A DNA stretch of 64,000 nucleotides from Ophiura sarsii (GCA_035610835.1 CM069442.1:32404452-32468451), one strand, 5' to 3'. Positions 33,836-46,194 are shown, numbered from the stretch's first letter. Numbers and translations are program-made. The notes: a model not told the origin generated them from the sequence alone.

Positions 33836-36040
33836 TCATTCCCCAGGTAATTATGTTTAAGAATACCTCACCCACCCTCTCACACCCACCCCGTTTTATA
33901 AAAGGTGAGAAACGGGAACACACATACACTGTTTGTCGGGAATGTCGAGTTCGCACTATCAAAACGATGACAATTTCCTCACGTTCCCTTACAAAACCAG
34001 ATTGTATGTTACCAATTGTATTGTGAAAAATTATATCACATGTAGCATATCCAATATGGTTGGTTAACTATGCATTATGTAATTCAAGAATTATACCATT
34101 AACGCCCTCTATAAGGGTAGACAGTTAGAATTACCCCCCTCTTGGTCAGGAACAAATTGGAAATCGGTGATATCATCGAATGCAAAACTGTTCTCATCAG
34201 TTTCACAGAGTGGGGTGAGAAAATGTTTCCAGTTCACACTTTTTCAAACGTCCGGACAAACCAGACGACGCTGGAAATTGGCCAACTCGTATTGGTTTAA
34301 CACGTACTCGCGGATACCCATCGAAAAAAGTATAAAAAGCACTTTTCTAGTTAGGCTATAATTAAATTAAATAATCCCATAACCAACTCCAGTATAGTGT
34401 CCTTTCTTTACATTTTTGCAAGTTAAAATAACAGTTCTTGAAGTTCTTATTTTTAATTAGTTACGTGTCTAGCTCGAAATTTTATATTATGCATTACAAT
34501 TTTGAGGCGAAATGAGAAAAGAAAGAGATAGTAACAGCCAAAATATGTAATACTTGGCGCTATAATTCTGGCCTTATGATATAATGTTATGATTATTGGG
34601 GAAATAATGACAATTTAATAATTGTGCACCACTCGTATTCACATCATCTAGCAGCGTGGCCGCGGATACAGTACTGGACTGGAGTTTCTGCGGAGTGTGT
34701 TCAACTCTCGCGCTGGTCACTGTTCTTTCTTTGTCTCTTTTTTTTGTCACAGATTACGTTCACATAAACATTGTAATTTTGATTTATATTAAGCAAATGC
34801 ATTTTTTCTACTAAAACTATGAAATTTGAAATAAAACTGCAACCCCACACATCCCCACAGGAGCCATGCAAAATTTATTGAGCGGATACGGTCTTTTATA
34901 TCACACAAAAGACAAATGAAAATTACGATGTTTCGTTGATCGGAAATCTTCCCAAAAAAGAAATTCGCATTTTTAAACGACAATCTAAATGAGATTCCAT
35001 TACGTATTCGCAATCTAAGGAAGAAGATAGGTAATGAATGTCAGCTATATGATAAACACATGATCTTTCTTAAGGATTGTTTCAACAGGCTGTTATACGA
35101 GTCATGAAAACACTTTCCGTTCATTAGTAGCTAAAATTATAAAACTCAATAACTAATTGTTTTGCAATTTGTTTTAGGGGAAATCAATTTAGTATTGAAA
35201 CACGTTTAGACAAATTATGAACAGTTTTTAAACGCTTACCAAACCGCTTTGATACCCTCCCTCCATTCCAACTCCAGCTAATTCCGTCTGTGTGTTCCCA
35301 AAATAATCTCATGACGTAGGCGAGGGTTAGTAATGACAGAACAAGTTAATGCCTTTATAAAAACTATTTGAATCCTGTTGTTTGTACCACAGAAATCAAC
35401 GCAATGAAGAGGAACCAATCTATTCACATCTACAGATGACAAGGATAAGATCACCTCGTATTTTTGCTCGCTCCGGAAGAGAGCATAACACCATGAATCA
35501 GAGCCGCCTTCCTGTCAAATACCTTAAACATTTTAAAGGGCAATAATGACATTTAAGTAGAGATATGCCCTTTGTACATTGACCTGATCATCAACAGCAT
35601 TTTACATATGAGCTTGGAAAGACGATAAAAAAAACAGATTTTCAGACAAATACATCATATATCTTAACGTTTTCAATGTATTTATCTGGATTCTTAAAAT
35701 ATAAGGAATGGGTTTACTTCATTACAAGGTTTTCTAGTGGAGCAACAAAATAGTGACTCCCGGTGATCAAACTTTAAAACATTATCTCCCTAGTTTTATA
35801 TGATGGTATAGGCCTATATAAAGGAATCCAAAAGAAAAATAGAAATAGAAATTATGTATATTAACTTCTCAGGTCACACACAGCTATAAAAGGTCTATGT
35901 TTGGCATCATCACTTTCCTTGAAGTAAAATTTATATATGTAACATATACCAGTACTATGTTAAAACCAACGAGGTGATGTTTTAAAATGTGATGAGTATA
36001 TCGAAAACAGGAAGACTCATGGCCAATATTTTGCTCCACT
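33836..36040 (+). other. 3' flank of copy 2, non-coding
   Basis: Aligns with 50453-52976 (without the two MITEs there). 34490-34600 is the empty-site region for the MITE at 51388. From 35120 to 36040 it also aligns with 19490-20400. No coding sequence recognised. Confidence 0.55.
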
Positions 36041-37130
36041 ATAATAATAATAATCAACATTTATAAGGCGCCTTTCCAGGAGATGATCAAAGCGCCATTG
36101 AACCGCCATGCGCGTGATGAGGGCCGTGAAAGCGACTACTACGAGCGCTGCAACTGGCTGCCTCATATACGATGAGGGTTTTGAAGAGGTAACAGACCCG
36201 GGATGATCCCCTACTCTTAACGATAAAGTCTCTGCCTATTTTTAACCTATTTCAGGGTGAAGCGTCTGAATACACAGGACCAACGGCTTTACATGACTTT
36301 CCGAACCACGAGACAATTGTTGGGGAAATACATGTAAAACTTACTTAGATAAACTTACCAAACTTCAAAAATGGGCAATAAGGACAATTTCCAATAGCCA
36401 TTACAGATGTCATACTAGGCCTCTGTTAAGAAACACAACATCTTAAATATTGAAGACATGTATTCTCTCGAACTAGGTGTATTTATGTATAAGTATTCCG
36501 TGAATGAGTTGCCTAATGCATTTAATAATTATTTTACAAAACGTTTTGACATCCACAACTACCAAACAAGACATGTGAATGACCTTAATTTAACCAAGAA
36601 CAAAAAAACATTTTCTGACCATTCTGTCCGTACGGGCGGTCCCATTATTTGGAACTCTCTTGAAGAAAAAATTAAAAACTCCAAGTCTGTTAAGCAATTC
36701 CGTAAACAATTAAAAAGAAATCTCAAATCAAAATACAATTAAGTTCTTTTTCGTGCACTGCCCCTCTGCTTAATCTAAAACTATTATCTTAAATTATTTT
36801 TGGATTTTTCGAGCACTGTCCTTTGTCTATTAGTCGCTGTTGTTGATGTTATAACATTATTTTTTTCTCAAAGGGAAATTTCAAGCCTTTTTTGCCTTCC
36901 TGCCTTTTCCTCCATATTGTCCTATAGTTGTATTTTGTTTGTTATCTGTTTGCTTTGTTTGAATATTGTTGATGTTTTGTAAATGTTGTTATATGGAAAT
37001 AAATGATTGATTGATTGTGACTAAGTACCTTGCCCAAGGGTACAAACACGTTGACCTCAGCGGGGCTCGAACTCACAACCCTATGATCGTGAGACCAGCT
37101 TCGATCCGCTGGACCACACGCGCTCTCGAG
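36041..37130 (-). mobile_element. tRNA-derived SINE, interrupted by a LINE fragment (unit 2)
   Basis: Read on the minus strand from 37130: a tRNA-like head with A box TGGTCCAGCGG and B box GTTCGAGCCCC, a body with CCCTTGGGCAAGGTACTTAG, and a tail CGCCTTATAAATGTTG followed by ATT repeats. The same SINE is uninterrupted in unit 3 (52977-53370) at the same site. Unit 1 lacks it. A LINE fragment (36320-37017) splits this copy. Confidence 0.75.
36320..37017 (+). mobile_element. 5'-truncated LINE 3' end
   Basis: It encodes the C-terminal end of a non-LTR reverse transcriptase ORF: LQKWAIRTISNSHYRCHT from about 36360, then YSLELGVFMYKYSVNELPN, YQTRHVNDLNL and GGPIIWNSLEEKI up to TAA at 36740-36742. 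A 275-bp 3' UTR ends in ATTG repeats (GATTGATTGATTG), the likely tail. An in-frame stop near 36447 breaks the ORF. The unit 3 SINE is the empty site. CR1/Jockey-like group by motif style. Confidence 0.7.
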
Positions 37131-38238
37131 GTCCTATTGCATAAAACGTAAGAAGAGTTATTTTTCTTAAGTTCTCAACTTTTCTTAGGAAGATTGTTTA
37201 AGAATGTTTGAGGTGATCATGAGGTCAAGCTTTAAAACATGTCACTTAATATTAATCTGAACTTTGATGTAATAGGGCCTAGATCTCCCATTTTGACCCA
37301 GTTTTTTTGATGCGCTGCATAAAAACCACACAGCCTTCAATCTTTATTGCTATCTTCAGTAGATATTAATACTGTATTATAATCGGGATTATAATCCTAC
37401 AGTTTTCAATCTTTATATTTTATCTTCAGTATATAGATAGATGCTGTACTATAAATCCAGTCTTTATTTGTATTGCTATCTTCTGTATATATTTATTAAC
37501 AAATGTATGATAATCCTACCGTTTTCGATATCTATAGTTTATCTTCAGTAGATAAATACTGTATCTATAAACTCAGTCTTTATTTTGTATTGCTATCAGT
37601 ATATATAATCACTGTAATATAATCCTACCGTTTTCAATCTTTAGGCCTATATGCTATCTTCAGTAGATAAATATTGTACTATAAACCTAATCTTTAGTTT
37701 GTATTGCTATCTTCAGTAGAAATTAACACTGTATTATAATCCGAAAGTTTTCAATATTTATATTTTATCTTCAGTATAGCCCAATATACAAAACAGACTT
37801 TTCACCTTTCCCCAAAGTCTTATCTCAAGAATTACTGAACCAATACTAGCCATGTGTGTACATATGTTAATGTATTTCTCATTATTCCATATATGGGATT
37901 GAAATTCAACAATTTTGACATTTTTGAAACATTTTGTGAAATTTTGGAATGTGGTCTGCAGGCGCTTGCCGCGTGCAAAATGTTAACACTGTGCAAAGGT
38001 CTTGGGTCAGAAATCGTTCTCGAACAACATATGACCACAACACTGTCCGCTATGCCGTATTGCCTTTTATAATGCTTTGACGCGAGTTTTAAAGCAGTGT
38101 CTACTGAGGATTAAACGACTGGGAGACATGTACACTGTATGTATTATAATTCCAGTCATCTATCGTTATTGATATTTTCAGTAGATATTAAAACTGTACC
38201 AGTCATTAAACATTATTGCAAATAAGTGGATATAAGCA
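37131..38238. other. Unit 2 tail with AT-rich repeats
   Basis: 37270-37780 holds TCTTCAGTAGATA/AATCCTACCGTTTTC sub-repeats as in unit 1, in a shorter array. 37790-38100 matches both 575-800 (unit 0 tail) and 25970-26030. No gene is seen. Confidence 0.55.
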
Positions 38239-39352
38239 ATGGGCCGTATTCTCGTACTAAACACGGTTTTAGGCAAACAAACACAAAAAGTTGACTTGCC
38301 CTTTCCGACCTAAATCTAGGGTCGCTATTTCTTTTCTTCTTCAAAAGTTGAAAAAAGCACATAACAATAAAGAAAGATGAAAACGTATTTTTGAGTAGTA
38401 TCTGCTTGTTTAAAAAATCAAAAAAAAATCAAATCAAAAAAAAAATCAAAAAAAAACAACCTTTAAAACGTGTTTTTGTGTAGTATCTCCCTGTTTTTGT
38501 TTTTTTGTTAAAACATCCGACCGTCCGACTGGCCCTGAAAGAGCAGGTCAACTTTTGTTGGTGGGGGGGGGCGGCCTTAGCTTAAAACCGTGACTAGGCC
38601 TACCAAAACTCGTGTCTAAACTAAACGCGAGTTTTATCTTTTAAACGACATGTTTTACACTCTGCGAATCTCGTACCCAGCGTGTTCGTGCGTTCACTGT
38701 ATACAGGTATTCAATTTATTGTGGCCCAAATATAAAATGGGTAGATATATTATAGATAACGACCGAAATCCTTAAATGCTCGTGTATTTTTAATACTACG
38801 CGATCTGCATGTCACGTCACCTTGCACCGGGCACGTTTGAGTAATCATTCAAAACTACCTCCATACCCAGTGGCGGATACAGGGGTGGCTGAGGGGGCGG
38901 GCGCCCCCCGTAAAATTTTACAATATACCTTTTCTTTGTGTACCACTTTACCTTTTTCAGAGGCATAGGTAGGTTCCCTCGGTATATTTGCCACTTGTAC
39001 CATGCGATTTTTTTGCCGGTTTTGGGACAACCACACAACCACATCGCTACGCCCCCCCCCCCCCCCCCCCCCCCCCACCCACACTTAGCACAATTTCACC
39101 AGCTGACGGCAACAAAAATTGGGGACCTTTTACGATTTTTTTGGGGGGATACAAAATTTAACAAAACCTTGGTCAGCCCCCCCCCCCCCGTAAATTTTAA
39201 TCCTCCACTGATACCCATGATTAGAGTTACACACTATTCAGTGAGTTCGAGAATTGCGCTTAGTTGAACGATGTGTTTACAGTCAAAGTTAAACGTGCGT
39301 TTAGCTCAAAATCGCGTTTAATACATGTATACGTACGAGAATACGGGCGAAT
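38239..39352. other. Composite insertion bounded by GTATTCTCGTAC repeats
   Basis: GCCGTATTCTCGTAC at 38241 and the inverse GTACGAGAATACGG at 39335 bracket the segment; it contains A-rich repeats, C runs and a MITE. Both ends mention TTTA-rich AAACxCG phrases inverted. It may be a larger foldback element with later insertions, sitting at the unit 2/unit 3 junction. Confidence 0.35.
38868..39210. mobile_element. 343-bp MITE with CAGTGGCGGAT ends
   Basis: Ends CAGTGGCGGAT and ATCCTCCACTG (one mismatch as TIR), each next to G/C runs. ATACC flanks on both sides (38863-38867, 39211-39215). Two C runs of uncertain length lie inside. Non-coding. Confidence 0.6.
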
Positions 39353-39901
39353 AAGGTTATGTTAGCGTAATCATTCCTTCCCAAAAATGGGACTTATTTG
39401 TCTGCATTTTTATTATGTTTTGGTGTACATTGTGGCAAACTAGAATTGCATGTATATCATATTAACTTACAGTATTATGTACAGTACATTGTCTTAGAAT
39501 TAATCAAATCTTGTGAACAAAGAGGTTGCTAATCAATATAACAGATTCTTTACCGGAGTCGCTGCTAAACTCGTTGATAAGCTGCCTAAGCCAAGTGGTC
39601 TTTACGATGTTAATTCGGACAGGTTCAAGAGTTACTACAGACATAGTAAGCCTGGATCCTTTAAGCTCCAAGAGGTTGGGGAGGATTTTGTTCAAGATGA
39701 GTTAAACAATCTCAACATACCAGCACGTTTCCTTAAAGATGCAGCTGTGATAATAAAAACTCCTATCACATCGATTATAAATCTCTCCATCAGGACTGAA
39801 GTGTTCCCATGTAAAATGAAAGTTGCTAAGGTCAAACCATTATACAAAAAGAAGAATAGATTGGAAGTTGCCAATTACAGACCTGTTAGCATTCTGTCTG
39901 T

Positions 39902-40900
39902 CACTGAAAGCCAAACTGGAGTCAGGGTTACTCTATAAAGGGAGTCCAGCCTACATGTGACTCTATGTCAATATTGACTCTGTTTGGAGAGTCACATGAC
40001 TCCCTTGGAGAGTCAACATTTACTGACTCCTTTGGAGAGTCATGATGCATGACTCTTCAAGGGAGTCTTGTGACTCTTCAAATGGAGTCAATATTGACAT
40101 AGAGTCACATGTAGGCTGGACTCCCTTTCGAGAGTAATAATGACTCCAACTGGCTAAATAGAGTCACCGTGACTCCAGGTAGGAATAAGACACTGAGAAC
40201 TGGAGGTGGGGGGGGGGGCTTTAAGGTAATTGGTTCTTTGATGTTTATGTTCTTGCTCAATGTATTTGCATTTACTTTAGTGAGCAATCACTTCCCTTTC
40301 TTAACCAGTGAGAAATATGCATATATCAATATACATTCAACGGTGTTAAATTAAGGTATCGACTTAATTCAAATAAATTAATAGGTTTAAATAAATAAAA
40401 TGTGCAAATTAGCTCATTAGCATAATTGAAATGGTATACACGAGCATCGGTGCTAATTTTTGTACCATTGCAATTATGCTAATGAGCGATTTGTGCATTT
40501 TACTCGGCTAATATAAGACCAAGTAAAATATGCAAATTAGCTCCAGAGAGTCAAGATGACTCCTTTGGAGAGTCATGGGCGATGACTCTTTTCGACGGCT
40601 AGGATGACTCCCTTGGAGAGTCAGGATGACTCCTTTGGAGAATCAGGATGACTCCTTTGAAGAGTCAGGATGACTCCTTTGAAGAGTCAGGATGACTCCT
40701 TTGAAGAGTCAGGATGACTCCTTTGAAGAGTCATGGCCGATGACTCTTTCCGACGGCTAGGATGACTCCTTTGGGGAGTCAGGACGACTCCTTTGGAGAG
40801 TCAAGATTACTCCTTTGAAGAGTCAGGATGACTCCTTTGGAGAGTCATGGCCGATTTACTCCATTTCAAGAGTCACTTGACTCCAGTTTGGCTTTCAGTG
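39902..40900. mobile_element. 999-bp CACTG-ended non-autonomous DNA transposon inside the LINE
   Basis: Perfect TIRs of at least 20 bp: CACTGAAAGCCAAACTGGAG and complement, flanked by GT (39900-39901, 40901-40902). Removing it restores the RT frame VSILSV-ASKILEK. CACTR ends with a 2-bp duplication are reminiscent of EnSpm/CACTA elements. Inside lie a 46-bp inverted repeat pair (39938-39985 with 40082-40130), an AT-rich palindrome (about 40399-40503) and a hairpin array. No transposase. Confidence 0.85.
40535..40880 (+). repeat. Array of GACTCC-GAGTC mini-hairpins
   Basis: About ten units of the type GATGACTCCTTTGAAGAGTCA (cut here at 20: GATGACTCCTTTGAAGAGTC) lie at a ~22-bp period, interrupted by CGACGGCTAGGATGACTC variants. 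Each unit is itself an imperfect inverted repeat (TGACTC...GAGTCA). Confidence 0.8.
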
Positions 40901-42460
40901 GTGGCCTCCAAAATCTTGGAGAAAGTAGTGTTTGTTCAACTAAACAAGTATCTCACTGAAAATAACATCTTGTATCAGTTCCAATCAGGTTTTAGAGGTA
41001 ACTACTCTACAGATACTTGTCTAATCTACCTTCAAGATCACATCAAAAAATCAATTAAGTGCTGGCATGTATACTGGTACGGTGCTGCTTGACATCCAGA
41101 AAGCATTTGACAGTGTCCACCATTCTATCTTATGTAAGAAGCTTATAGCTTTGGGTGCGAGCTACACAAAATGGTTTGAGTCTTATCTGAGTTGTAGATC
41201 TCAGATTGTCAATGTCAATGGCTCTGACTCTCATGTCATGCCTCTGACATGTGGTGTTCCACAAGGAAGCATTTTGGGCCCCATTTTCCTTTGTTATGTT
41301 AACGATATGCCCAGCTGTGTTGATTGTCCGTTACTTCAGTATGCAGATGACAGTGCCTTAATTGTTTCTGACAAAGATCCTGTTAAAATTGGGCATCAAC
41401 TCAGCAAATATCTTAGTAGTTGTAACAAATGGCTCATTGACAATAAGCTCTCTCTCCACATGGGTAAAACGGAACTCATTCTTTTTGGCACAAAACGTAA
41501 GTTGAAGAACTGGCAAGAGTTTACCATCGAGTGTGAGGGACAAACAATTCATGCTACTCCTTCTGCTGTCAAATACTTAGGTCTCACCATCGATCAATTT
41601 TTGAATGGTGAAGAAATGGCTCTTAGTATCATCAAAAAGTTAATTCTAGACTAAAGTTCTTATATAGACAGGCTAAGTTTCTGGATCAAAATATCAAGAA
41701 AATCTTGTGTACCGCTCTTGTCCTATGTTTGTTCGATTATTCCATTTCATCTTAGTATGGTGGTATTCAAAAGCAGATGAGCAAAAACCTGCAAGTTGCT
41801 CAAAACAAGGTTATAAGATTCATTCTAAATAAAGATTCCAGGTATACCATGAATGTGTAAATGATTTTAAAACTCTTAATTTTCTGAATATCCACAACAG
41901 AGCCAAACAACTCAGGTTAAACCATGTTTTTGATATTTTACTATAAGTGTGCATCAACACAGTACTACATTAGAACCAGTGTGCAAAATTTCCAAGTTCC
42001 CAAATCCACCACCATCATTTCTGGCTCTTTTTATTATAATGCCATTAAGGATTGGGCTAGTTTACCATGTGCAATAAAATCTATTCCTTCTAAGGCAATT
42101 TTTAAGAAATCTGTAAAAACGCATCATCTTAACCAAATCAATTGTAAATAGTTTTTAAATATTTTAATATTTTGTATCAATTTTAAATATGTATACAGTG
42201 TCTGTTGATGTATTGTTGTATTTTTGTTTTTCTTAGGACCCCTTCGGAAATAAGCCTTCGGGCTTAAAGGGTTATCCTGTTTGTATCTCCCCCCCCCCCC
42301 CCCCCCCCCCACCCCAATTGTGTGTGGTTTTGTAATTTTAAGTGTATCTTAAGATTCTTGATATTTATTATCATTGTCATTGCTATATATATGTGGAGAT
42401 ACCGAAATAAATCAAATCAAATCAAATCAAAATCAAAATCAAATCAAATCAAATCAAAAA

Positions 42461-43129
42461 CTCTCTTCTCTGTATATTCAACTACGAAATCCATATTTGT
42501 AATTTGCATAACTACCACAAATATTTACTTAGGGTCCAAGGCATATCACCTATAGAAATATTTAATTATTTTCCGTTCTGCCATTCACATGGAGATTTAC
42601 CTCACATTTGTAGAGGTCAATAGCGAGCACCATTAATGAAATACAAAATTAATACACAATGTAATAAATCAATTAATTGATTTTAATTAATTAATTAACG
42701 GAATTTGTCATTGTTTCTTAGATTATTTATTTCTTACATACCTGTCCATTTTACTGTATCTTTGAAACTTCTGGGTTTAAATCACATTTTGAAATTTGAT
42801 AACGAACCGATTTGACCTTTGATCATCCAGGGTTACTTTCTTGGATATAATTTCTGTAATATTCACCACCAAAGGTTATTAAAAAAGGACAAATTGGAAG
42901 CTGTATCTTTGCCAATATTACGGTGACCAGAAACTCATTTTTTACGCGCCTTTCACGTCAATCCGACATGGATAGCGTGACAATACCACATATCTAATGA
43001 TGAGGATGGTTTGAGCATATTCAGTAGGAATCGAAGCAAAATGATCATAGCTACAAACTGGCGAACATTTTGCGTGATCTGTCAGATCATGCAAGTGACT
43101 CCTGTTGTAGACTGTGTGTGCTATTGTTA
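42461..43129. other. Unit 3 non-coding, resumes after the LINE
   Basis: Matches 26401-27180 of unit 2 with small gaps, confirming that the LINE at 39511-42460 is an insertion. One TTGCGTGATCTGTCAGATC hairpin occurs at 43070. No gene. Confidence 0.6.
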
Positions 43130-43735
43130 GGGACGCACCATTAGATTTTCAGGGGGGTGTAGGCCCGGGGGTACTCACGTATGTAAGGCATATGGGGACG
43201 TGCCGCTCCATTGGGTCGTTTTTTCATGAGACATCCTTGGCCATGGGTAGTCTTTTCAACTGAAAAATCCTTAGACATGGGTCTATTTTCGCGAAAATTT
43301 GCAAAAAAATAGGTCTTTTTCACGATAATTTGCGAAAATTTTGTCTAAAATGAAGCAAAACCCCTAAAAATGTGTACCGATTTTTCCAAAATCACCCTTA
43401 GAAATGGGTAGGGGTTTTGAATCTCCAGCGGCACACCCCGACCAAATCAAATCTGAGTACCACCCCCCCCCCCCCCCCCCCCCTGGGGGTGTAGGAAGTT
43501 GGGTTTGGGGGGAAATGGGTTTTTTTGGCCGCCGTAAGAGGGTGTTGTTTTTTTTGCGCCGCCAAAGGCGGTGAATTTATTTTTTTACTGTTTTCATTCA
43601 TATATTGAGTTGGGTGGGGTAGAGGTGTTTTTTTACTCATCAGGAGGGAATTTTGTTTTTTTTTGGCCTGCATAGAGGGATTCTTTTTCCAAAAACTTCC
43701 TACCCCCCCCCCCTGAGAATCTAATGGTGCGTCCC
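43130..43735. mobile_element. PIF/Harbinger-like MITE with nested hAT-type MITE
   Basis: TIRs start GGGACGCACCATTAGATT and are inverted over about 35 bp. TTA flanks both ends (43127-43129, 43736-43738); unit 2 at 27178-27180 shows the single TTA of the empty site. The 3-bp TTA duplication fits Harbinger. The internal part repeats G/T-rich phrases such as GGTGTTTTTTT. A younger element (43164-43487) sits inside. Confidence 0.85.
43164..43487. mobile_element. 324-bp hAT-type MITE nested in the Harbinger MITE
   Basis: Begins CCCGGGGGTACTCACGT, ends CCCCTGGG after a 20-C run, and is flanked by GGTGTAGG (43156-43163, 43488-43495), an 8-bp duplication. The related element at 51388 has the same CCCGGGGGTACTCAC start. 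Confidence 0.8.
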
Positions 43736-43992
43736 TTAGATAGGTTTTATACAATAATAATTTTCTTCCGCTTACTGCATCAAGCGGCAAGCATAAAGCA
43801 CAAGACGCCGAACAGTACACAATAATTACTGTTTTACAATTGCTGCATAACCCTGTTGTTTTAGACATGTACAATTTACATGCGTGCTATACGATTTCAT
43901 GAATCCGTGTAATGACTAATGAAGTGCTGTAAACATTGCGCAATTTGAATTATAATTGTGTTATGACATGTTTCAACAGTACAAAGTGAACT

Positions 43993-44100
43993 ATTGAATG
44001 CACGTGTGATATAGGGAGTATCAACAACAAATTGTCCTTTTTCTTTGAGCGTCAGGAGCCTCCAATATGTCTGATATCACACGGTGGATCAGGGTGTGAC
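43993..44100 (+). pseudogene. TREX-like relic, unit 3
   Basis: Same structure as the unit 2 relic: ATTGAATGCACGTGTGATA from exon 1 joined to exon 2 sequence (CTTTGAGCGTCAGGAGCCTC ... GGTGGATCAGGGTGTGAC). It lacks the small extra repeat of unit 2 and the hAT element beside it. Confidence 0.75.
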
Positions 44101-44848
44101 AAGTAACCAGTAACAAAATCAATGGCAAACTGGAATGAATGAATCACACCGTGAACATACGCGATGGTCCCTGTTCAGGGGGTGGAAAATATTCCTTTTC
44201 AAAGGATTTGGTATTTATTTAAGCATAATCAAATACAAAAATGATTATTTTTAAGAATCCAAAAGGGAATAACAACAATGACATGTTTTTGCTCATATGC
44301 CCTTATGAAGACACAAAACCAATCAGTTCAAGTATTACAAATAAACATTGTTATACGCTCAAAAATAGGTGAAACTGGCCAAATTCATCATAAACCCCAA
44401 CTAAATTGCGTTAGGTACACACTTACTATTTATTATGCGCTAGGAAACAATATGTCACAGAAACGATATAATTTTGTGTAATTTTGATTCTAGGCTACTT
44501 CCATGTTATAATGGTTTTTTCAAGGTCATTTATAAATTGAATCCCAGGAGAATTCACTACTGCGCTGAGTCTGACACATAACATACTGATGGTAAAAATA
44601 TACATGTTATCATTACATCTTATCGTTTAAATTGTAACAATAGTACATATATTATGATAACGATTCAGTTATATTTGTTTATATCAGTGCTTTTAAGAGC
44701 TATAAATGCACCAAAATAATGTTGGAACTATATGTGGCGGTTCTCGGTTTATGCGGTCCGTGGTTTGCGCTCGTTGAATGACGCATGAGGATCCTATCGG
44801 ATTCGGGACCATCAAGTTGGTATTGTGACGCAACATGAAAGAGGCAGA
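44101..44848. other. Unit 3 non-coding, aligned with unit 2
   Basis: Matches 28531-29505 except for a unit 2 insertion. Nothing coding is seen. Confidence 0.6.
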
Positions 44849-45863
44849 TAGAACGGCAGCTAGCACCCTTCTGATCAATGGAACGAGGTACCAACATCTT
44901 ACATACAACAAATTATCTGCTGAAAAGGGCCCGATAGACGCCCCGATAGGGCCCTGATTGGCAGGGCCCCAAAAATTTGGAAAAAAAGAATGTGTAATTT
45001 TCCATATCTTTCACGGTGTCAGACACTTTTTCTTTAAAATGTTGCTCTAATAGAGAGAAAGGGGGATAAGATACACTTGTTTTGATGCAATTTTGGGTTA
45101 TTTTGGTTACAGTCACCCTAAGTACCAATTGTCAGCTTTATATCTTATTTCAAAGGTCCTCTAATAGGCAGCTCAAAACACCAATTTAGTCCGTCGAACA
45201 AATTAATTTCCATTTTAATTTAAGACCCCCCCCCCCAAATTCATGGTTGGCAGTCACATGTTGTTACCCAAAAGCAAGGATAGAGCCCTGACTCAATAGT
45301 TGGCAAGCGTCTAAATTAGGCTCCAGACAGAAAATCTTGAAAAATCACCGACATTCTTCGTGACCTTTGACCTTCGCAACATTGAATCTCCAACTTTAAA
45401 CTCCCACCAGTTGTTAGACATGTCTAACCTTTCATATAAAATAACAAGTATTTTGAAGACTCATCTCCTTCATGGTCAGGCAACTCTTTTAAATTTAGGT
45501 ATTTTGCCCATTTTCAATGTGTCATGACTGCTAAATTCGGCAACCCATTTAAGATTTTGACTAAGTATTTATAGCAATATTTTTAAGAAAAAATTGTCTC
45601 AAGAAATTTCTGTGACAGAATTGTGACACCGTGAAAGATATGGAAAATAAAAATTACACATTAATTGTTTCCAAATTTTGGGGGCCCTGCAGGGCGTCTG
45701 CCGGGCCCTTTGCAGCAGATCATTTGTCTGGCAGGGGCCATTGTATCCTCTGTGTGATGTGCTTGTTCATTTAAAAGCGTTCCATTGATCAAACTCATTT
45801 TAGCCCCTTTCTGTGGTCCCTAGGGGCCACATATTGATCAAAAGGGTGCTAGCTGCCGTACTA
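44849..45863. mobile_element. 1.0-kb foldback element with multi-part inverted repeats
   Basis: Outer ends GAACGGCAGCTAGCACCCTT and complement pair; a second inverted block of about 100 bp (44918-45020 with 45614-45722, including CCATATCTTTCACGGTGTC) pairs internally. Unit 2 (29505-29513, GAGGCAGAG) is the uninterrupted site. The target duplication is 2 bp or absent. No protein is encoded. Confidence 0.75.
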
Positions 45864-46194
45864 AGAGTTTGAATAAGTCGGGGTGTGTTTGTGTAAATAT
45901 CCAATACAACTTATGTGTATGTAATCAAATTGAGTACGGTAATGGTCTTTGATCATGTTGTAGAAGAAGGCGAAAGTGTTGGTAGTGTTTTCATGAATGT
46001 GTAAGAATGTTGATTTTAGGCAAAATATAAAGGTTACTTACAATATCACTTCCAGTTGGTGAGATTTTGTGTGTATTATTAATTGTATATTCTGCTGAGG
46101 GTTGTTACAAAGTTGCATGCTGGTATTGGTAATATAGGCATTGGAATAACACTTTGAGTTTGACTTAACCAACCAACTATTTAATCACAATTAA

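Larger units (their letters stand above)
39511..42460 (+). mobile_element. 5'-truncated LINE with (TCAAA)n tail, inserted in unit 3
   Basis: Non-LTR retrotransposon ORF2 fragment. Part 1 (39513-39901) reads NKEVANQYNRFF through VKPLYKKKNRLEVANYRPVS. A DNA transposon (39902-40900) splits it. Part 2 resumes ASKILEKVVFVQLNKYL, then LLDIQKAFDSVHH, GVPQGSILGPIFL, YADDSALI (catalytic YADD kept), LHMGKTELILFG and VKYLGLTID. Frameshifts near 41060 and stops after 41650 kill the ORF; C-terminal remnants continue to 42148. The tail is AATCAAATCAAA repeats (42405-42458). Unit 2 at 26370-26400 is the empty site; the target itself reads AATCAAATC, matching the tail. Confidence 0.85.

Noticed and set aside
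40535..40880. Regular short repeats resembling a CRISPR array
   Set aside because: Units abut with no unique spacers, lie inside a eukaryotic TIR element, and the repeats are themselves hairpins.
43398..43874. 158-codon minus-strand frame
   Set aside because: It runs across two nested MITEs and homopolymers, with Gly-rich low-complexity content.
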